The notes below the pieces were generated by a model, which had not been told where the DNA came from, did not search any database, and was given only the letters and a program-made list of their open reading frames with translations. A program made the position numbers and the translations under genes. A DNA stretch of 48,833 nt, from the NCBI GenBank assembly GCA_002793215.1, contig PFPU01000141.1:1-48833 (forward strand). Direction: 5' to 3'. Source of the stretch: Flavobacteriales bacterium CG_4_10_14_0_2_um_filter_35_18 (GTDB lineage: Bacteria; Bacteroidota; Bacteroidia; Flavobacteriales; Flavobacteriaceae). Below, piece after piece: positions 44,746 through 48,833 of the stretch; within the stretch, counting starts at the first letter, position 1; the number at the start of each line of letters is the position of its first letter.

Positions 44746-45561
44746 TTAAGCTGATACGTTATAGGCTCTAAGTGCCTCATTTAAAGAGGTTTTTTTATCA
44801 GTGCTTTCTTTGCGCGTTCCTATAATTAAGGCACAAGGCACTTGAAAATCGCCGGCTGGAAATGACTTAGTATAGCTCCCAGGAATTACCACCGAACGCG
44901 CAGGTACAAGTCCTTTACTTTCAACAGGTTTACTACCCGTAACGTCAATAATTTTTGTTGAAGCTGTCAAAACCACATTAGCGCCTAAAACGGCTTCGGT
45001 TTCAACGCGCACACCTTCAACCACAATGCAACGCGAACCAATAAAGGCATTGTCTTCAATAATTACAGGCGCTGCCTGCAAAGGTTCTAAAACCCCACCA
45101 ATACCAACACCACCACTTAAATGGACGTTAGCGCCAATTTGCGCACAACTGCCAACAGTAGCCCAAGTATCTATCATCGTTCCCGAAGAAATATACGCGC
45201 CAATATTGACATAGCTCGGCATTAAAATGACACCACTTGCAATATAACTACCATAACGCGCCACGGCGTGAGGAACCACGCGAACACCCTTAGCCTCATA
45301 ACCTTTTTTAAGCGGAATTTTATCGTAATATTCAAAAATGCCCGACTCTAAAACTTCCATTTTTTGTATAGGAAAGTAAAGAACGACGGCTTTTTTAATC
45401 CAAGTATTAACAACCCAGCCGTTTTGAGTGGGTGATGCCACGCGCAAAAGTCCTTTATCTAATTGCTCAATAACCGCTCTGATAGCGGCTTGTGTCATTT
45501 TGTTTTGCAACAAACTGCGGTCCTCCCAAGCTTGTTCTATTGTGTTTTGTAAGTCTTTCAT
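44746..45561 (-). CDS. dapD: Tetrahydrodipicolinate N-succinyltransferase
   Basis: Succinyl-CoA-dependent step in the diaminopimelate route to lysine and peptidoglycan; 271 residues. The left-handed beta-helix hexapeptide repeats run from about 105 to 210, including PSYVNIGAYISSGTMIDTWA and GSCAQIGANVHLSGGVGIGG. The C-terminal TSLNEALRAYNV is standard. A -7 box lies 7 bp upstream of the ATG, so the mRNA could be nearly leaderless. It heads the operon with two glycosyltransferases, tsaC and cca, and is divergent from ruvX. Confidence 0.96.
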   Translation of the reverse strand: MKDLQNTIEQAWEDRSLLQNKMTQAAIRAVIEQLDKGLLRVASPTQNGWVVNTWIKKAVVLYFPIQKMEVLESGIFEYYDKIPLKKGYEAKGVRVVPHAVARYGSYIASGVILMPSYVNIGAYISSGTMIDTWATVGSCAQIGANVHLSGGVGIGGVLEPLQAAPVIIEDNAFIGSRCIVVEGVRVETEAVLGANVVLTASTKIIDVTGSKPVESKGLVPARSVVIPGSYTKSFPAGDFQVPCALIIGTRKESTDKKTSLNEALRAYNVSA

Positions 45562-45568
45562 AACTTAG

Positions 45569-45576
45569 CAAATATA
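45569..45576 (-). promoter_or_regulatory. -7 box of the dapD operon
   Basis: Minus strand TATATTTG, matching TAnnTTTG. Only 7 bp separate it from the dapD ATG, so a start of transcription 6-7 bp downstream would fall at or just before the start codon. Confidence 0.55.
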
Positions 45577-45629
45577 AAGAGGTCTGTAGAAATATTTTGT
45601 ATAATCCCCTAAATTTAATCAGAATGCCT

Positions 45630-45637
45630 TAATTTTG
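45630..45637 (+). promoter_or_regulatory. -7 box of the ruvX operon
   Basis: TAATTTTG matches TAnnTTTG, 16 bp before the ruvX ATG. TTTG at 45596-45599 is 30 bp upstream, too far for a standard -33. Confidence 0.55.
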
Positions 45638-45653
45638 CCACAATTTAAAACCT

Positions 45654-46073
45654 ATGGCTCGTATTTTAGCGTTAGATTATGGCGAAAAAAGAACCGGTAT
45701 TGCCGTTACTGATGATTTGCAAATTATTGCATCTGGTTTAACTACGGTGCCTACTATCACGCTTTTAGATTTTTTAAAAACGTATATTAGCGCTGAAAAT
45801 GTAAGTTTAATTTTAGTGGGAAAACCCGTTCAAATGAACAACAATCCATCAGAAAGTGAAGTGCTCATTGAACCATTTGTAAGAATTTTAGAAGCCGCTT
45901 TTAAAACCATTCCCGTTAAACGGATAGATGAGCGCTTTACCTCAAAAATAGCATTTCAAACGATGATTGACAGCGGATTAAAAAAAAAACAGCGCCAAAA
46001 TAAAGCACTGGTTGATGAAATTAGCGCTACCATTATATTACAATCATATTTATATTCTAAAAAAAATACCTAA
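45654..46073 (+). CDS. ruvX: Putative pre-16S rRNA nuclease / Holliday-junction resolvase RuvX (YqgF)
   Basis: RNase H-fold protein of 139 residues. The first catalytic Asp is in ILALDYGEKRTGIAV; LVGKPVQMNNN is the second strand region; RIDERFTSKIA carries the Glu and Arg, and VDEISATIILQSYL the last Asp. YqgF family members process the 5' end of 16S rRNA, and RuvX is the name used for the resolvase activity. It starts the operon ruvX-def-DUF5606-mazG-nif3. Confidence 0.94.
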   Translation: MARILALDYGEKRTGIAVTDDLQIIASGLTTVPTITLLDFLKTYISAENVSLILVGKPVQMNNNPSESEVLIEPFVRILEAAFKTIPVKRIDERFTSKIAFQTMIDSGLKKKQRQNKALVDEISATIILQSYLYSKKNT

Positions 46074-46082
46074 AATTTTATA

Positions 46083-46667
46083 ATGAAATTACCAGTTATA
46101 GCCTATGGCGACTCAATTTTAAGAAAAGTTGGTGAAAATATCACACCAGATTATCCTGATTTAACGCAGCTTATAGCCGATATGAAAGAAACCATGTATT
46201 ATGCTTATGGTGTTGGTTTGGCGGCGCATCAGGTAGGAAAGGCCATCCGATTATTTGTGGTTGACACCGCACCCTTTGCCGAAGATGATGAGCTTAAACC
46301 CGAAGAACAAGAATTTCTTAAACAATTTAACAAGGTCTTTATCAATGCCCAAATTCTTGAAGAATCGGGTGAAGCATGGGCATTTAACGAAGGTTGCCTA
46401 ACCATTCCTGATGTTCGTGAAGACGTGTATAGATGCGACACCATTAAGATAAATTACTTTGATGAAAATTTTGTTGAACACACTGAAATTATAAATGGAC
46501 TCGCCGCGCGTGTGGTGCAACACGAATATGACCATATTGAGGGCATCTTGTTTACTGACCACTTGTCTTCGCTCAAAAAAAGACTTCTCAAAAAACGCTT
46601 AGACAACATCAGTAAAGGCAAAATAAAAGTAGATTATAAAATGAAATTTCCCAATTTAAAAAGATAA
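46083..46667 (+). CDS. def: Peptide deformylase
   Basis: Removes the N-formyl group from nascent proteins; 194 residues. All three motifs are present: GVGLAAHQ (43-50), EGCLTIP (103-109) with metal-binding Cys105, and QHEYDH with His147, Glu148 and His151. The acidic loop DDELKPEEQEF (69-79) before motif 2 is an insertion often seen in Bacteroidota deformylases. It is 9 bp after ruvX and 2 bp before the DUF5606 gene. Confidence 0.97.
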   Translation: MKLPVIAYGDSILRKVGENITPDYPDLTQLIADMKETMYYAYGVGLAAHQVGKAIRLFVVDTAPFAEDDELKPEEQEFLKQFNKVFINAQILEESGEAWAFNEGCLTIPDVREDVYRCDTIKINYFDENFVEHTEIINGLAARVVQHEYDHIEGILFTDHLSSLKKRLLKKRLDNISKGKIKVDYKMKFPNLKR

Positions 46668-46669
46668 AA

Positions 46670-47092
46670 ATGACTTTAGAAAAAATTATTGCCATCACCG
46701 GTAAAACAGGATTATTCAACATCTTATCACAAAACAAAGCCGGATTAATTGTCGAATCTTTAGCCGATAAAAAACGCTCTTCGGTAAGTTTAAAACAACA
46801 ATTGAGCGCCTTAAAGGACATTGCTATTTATACTTATGGCGAAGAAGTTCCTTTAAAAAAAGTGTTTTTTTTAATTTTTAAAAAAGAAAATGGCATCGCT
46901 TCAGTTAGTTTAAAAGCTGAACCTGCTCAACTTATTGCTTATTTTAGAGAAATTTTGCCCGAATTTGACGAAGCGCGAGTTTACGTTTCGAGCATCAAAA
47001 AAATAATTACTTGGTATAATTTGTTGGTAGAAAATCAATTTGATTTTAACACCTTAATTGACGAAGAAAAAGCCGAAGAAAAAGCGCAATAA
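46670..47092 (+). CDS. DUF5606 protein
   Basis: Small soluble protein of 140 residues. EKIIAITGKTGLFNILSQNK and GLIVESLADKKRSSVS are the N-terminal DUF5606 domain; a helical part (residues 90-130) and an acidic Glu/Lys tail follow. The family is conserved in Bacteroidota between def and mazG, but no molecular function is known. It starts 2 bp after def and ends 9 bp before mazG, so it is translated from the same mRNA. Confidence 0.85.
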   Translation: MTLEKIIAITGKTGLFNILSQNKAGLIVESLADKKRSSVSLKQQLSALKDIAIYTYGEEVPLKKVFFLIFKKENGIASVSLKAEPAQLIAYFREILPEFDEARVYVSSIKKIITWYNLLVENQFDFNTLIDEEKAEEKAQ

Positions 47093-47101
47093 ACTGTTTA
47101 A

Positions 47102-47878
47102 ATGAGTTCTAAAACACCACAAATCGAAGCCTTTAATCGTTTGCTAACCATAATGGATACCTTGCGCGCGCAATGTCCGTGGGATAAAAAGCAAACTTTT
47201 GAAAGCCTCAGAACCCTTACCATTGAGGAAACCTATGAGCTTGCCGACGCCGTTTTAGATAAGGATTTGCCAAACATTAAAAAAGAGTTAGGCGACTTGT
47301 TATTGCACATTGTTTTTTATGCCAAAATAGGTTCCGAAACGAACGATTTTGATATTACCGAAGTGATTAATAGCATTTGCGAAAAACTTATTTTTAGGCA
47401 TCCCCATATTTATAGCGATGTAAAAGTAAACTCAGCCGAAGAGGTTGAAAAAAACTGGGAACGCCTGAAACTAAAAGAAGGAAAAACCTCAGTTTTACAG
47501 GGCGTTCCAAAGGGTTTGCCCGCCCTAGTAAAGGCCATTAGAATACAAGAAAAAGTGGTCGGTGTAGGCTTTGATTGGGAATATCCGGAACAAGTATTTG
47601 AAAAAGTAAAAGAAGAAATAGCCGAATTTCAAGCCGAAGTAAAGGCTAAAAATGCTGTTAAAATGGAAGCGGAATTTGGAGATGTTTTATTTTCGCTCAT
47701 CAATTACGCGCGATTTTTAGACATTAATCCCGAAAGTGCTTTAGAACGCACTAACAAAAAATTTATCAAGCGTTTTCAGTTTTTGGAATCAGAAGCGCAA
47801 AAGTTGAACAAGCCTTTAAAAGAGATGAGCTTAGCCGAAATGGATGTGTTTTGGGAAACGGCTAAAAATTTGGAATAA
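47102..47878 (+). CDS. mazG: Nucleoside triphosphate pyrophosphohydrolase MazG
   Basis: Housecleaning NTP pyrophosphohydrolase of 258 residues, the two-domain form. Domain 1 has CPWDKKQTFESL, EETYELADAV and KELGDLLLHIVFYAKI, with the metal-binding Glu and Asp residues; domain 2 repeats the pattern as KEEIAEFQAEV and EAEFGDVLFSLINYARF. It lies 9 bp after the DUF5606 gene and 36 bp before the Nif3-like gene. Confidence 0.96.
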   Translation: MSSKTPQIEAFNRLLTIMDTLRAQCPWDKKQTFESLRTLTIEETYELADAVLDKDLPNIKKELGDLLLHIVFYAKIGSETNDFDITEVINSICEKLIFRHPHIYSDVKVNSAEEVEKNWERLKLKEGKTSVLQGVPKGLPALVKAIRIQEKVVGVGFDWEYPEQVFEKVKEEIAEFQAEVKAKNAVKMEAEFGDVLFSLINYARFLDINPESALERTNKKFIKRFQFLESEAQKLNKPLKEMSLAEMDVFWETAKNLE

Positions 47879-47914
47879 AAATAGGTATCTTTATCAAACC
47901 CTAAAATTAATAAA

Positions 47915-48833
47915 TTGACCATTAAAGCGATTACCGATTATCTAGAAATTCTAGCGCCCCTTTCGCAAGCCGAAGATTTTGATAATGTTGGTCTATTAAT
48001 TGGCGATGCACAAACAAGCCTAAAAGGTATTTTAGTTAGCTTAGATACTACCGAAGCCGTTATTGATGAAGCCATTGCCAAAAAATGCAATCTGATTATC
48101 AGTTTTCATCCCATTATTTTTAGTGGCCTAAAAAAAATAAATCAAACGTATTTTGTTGAACGCGTGGTTACCAAAGCCATCAAAAATGACCTTGCCATTT
48201 ACAGCATGCACACCGCTTTAGACAACACATTTAACGGCGTTTCGGGCAAAATGGCTGATGTACTCGGCTTAAAAGCCAAAAAGATTTTGATTCCTAAACA
48301 ACATACCATTAATAAATTGACTACTTATGTGCCTCACGCTTACGCCGACGCGTTACGAAATGCTTTATTTAAAGCGGGTGCAGGAGCTATTGGCAATTAC
48401 GATTGTTGTAGTTTTAATTTGCAAGGGCAAGGCACTTATAAAGGAACTGAATCTTCAAATCCCACCATTGGAAAAAAAGGTGAATTCCACACCGAACCCG
48501 AAACCTTGATAAGTGTTACGTTTCAATCTCATTTAGAATCTAAGCTGATAGAAGCCCTTTTTAAAGTCCATCCTTATGAAGAAGTGGCTTACGAAATAAT
48601 TACCTTAAATAATCATAACCAGCATATTGGCATAGGTGTTATTGGAACTTTAGCAAATCCATTATCCGAAAAGGCCTTTATGAATTTGCTCAAAAAAACC
48701 TTTCACACCCAAGGCTTGCGCCATTCTAATCTGTTGCATAAAAAAATAAAAACAGTAGCCGTTTTAGGAGGGTCAGGGAGTTTTGCTATTGAGGCTGCAA
48801 AGCAAGCAAAAGCTGATGTTTATGTTACTGCCG
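47915..48833 (+). CDS. Nif3-like dinuclear-metal protein, 3' end missing
   Basis: NIF3/YbgI family hexameric protein with a two-metal centre; function unresolved in most bacteria. The first 306 codons are visible and the C-terminal part is beyond the window. QAEDFDNVGLLIGD (17-30) and His64 in SFHPIIF, with His98 and Asp102 in HTALDN, are the expected metal residues. The middle domain is VHPYEEVAYEI. There is no ATG between the in-frame stop at 47882 and the conserved start region, so translation must begin at the TTG at 47915. A TATCTTTA near-match -7 box lies at 47886-47893. Confidence 0.9.
   Translation, partial: MTIKAITDYLEILAPLSQAEDFDNVGLLIGDAQTSLKGILVSLDTTEAVIDEAIAKKCNLIISFHPIIFSGLKKINQTYFVERVVTKAIKNDLAIYSMHTALDNTFNGVSGKMADVLGLKAKKILIPKQHTINKLTTYVPHAYADALRNALFKAGAGAIGNYDCCSFNLQGQGTYKGTESSNPTIGKKGEFHTEPETLISVTFQSHLESKLIEALFKVHPYEEVAYEIITLNNHNQHIGIGVIGTLANPLSEKAFMNLLKKTFHTQGLRHSNLLHKKIKTVAVLGGSGSFAIEAAKQAKADVYVTA

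Overview
The window is AT-rich (by eye about one third G+C; not computed) and reads as an ordinary chromosomal stretch of a Bacteroidota bacterium, most likely of the Flavobacteriia. The evidence is the gene families (DUF349, DUF4369, DUF5606, CBM9/DUF5916, LAB_N and DUF368 proteins), the order miaB - sigma54 activator - lptE - TPR protein - secG - groESL, the order ruvX - def - DUF5606 - mazG, weak Shine-Dalgarno sites, and many promoters with the Bacteroidota -7 box TAnnTTTG. I see no rRNA, tRNA, insertion sequence, prophage, CRISPR array or recognisable defence island. Two genes are cut by the window edges: topA on the left and a Nif3-like gene on the right.

Layout. 1-8.7 kb: topA (-), then a rightward block of miaB, an AAA+ sigma54 activator without a sensor domain, lptE, a TPR-like protein, secG, groES and groEL, with hairpin terminators after secG and groEL. 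8.8-14.4 kb (-): a DUF4369 lipoprotein, a secreted M14 metallopeptidase and a CBM9/DUF5916 outer-membrane protein. 14.4-16.9 kb (-): a compact four-gene operon of an SPFH protein, a DUF1648 membrane protein, an exported alpha/beta hydrolase and an Arc-like ribbon-helix-helix protein. 17-20.5 kb: S1/P1 nuclease (+), then Nudix and CDGSH (-) and htpG (-). 20.7-26.4 kb: fabH (+), the DUF349 protein, aroE and two tandem DUF368 transporters (-).

26.5-29.3 kb: a GT2 glycosyltransferase and a double LAB_N membrane protein (+), facing a TPR protein (-). 29.4-36.3 kb: pyrR-pyrB-(STAS-like)-rnz, then an acyl-CoA synthetase overlapping a penicillin-acylase-family hydrolase (+), and a CoA-binding protein (-). 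36.8-40.9 kb: an NSS transporter with a 49-residue MetS-like partner gene, a ComEA-like HhH protein and an acyl-CoA dehydrogenase (+). 41-45.6 kb (-): dapD, two glycosyltransferases, tsaC and cca. 45.6 kb to the end (+): ruvX, def, DUF5606, mazG and the Nif3-like gene.

Most genes serve housekeeping: protein folding and export, envelope and lipid metabolism, pyrimidine and lysine synthesis, and tRNA maturation. The most interesting signals are regulatory. The groES and htpG leaders share a TTTGG-N10-GACT element with sigma54-like spacing, and a sigma54 activator lies in the groESL gene cluster. The SPFH operon ends with an Arc-like repressor gene and begins with an 11-bp tandem repeat at its promoter, which suggests autoregulation. 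The -7 boxes also allow several start codons to be placed downstream of the longest open frame.
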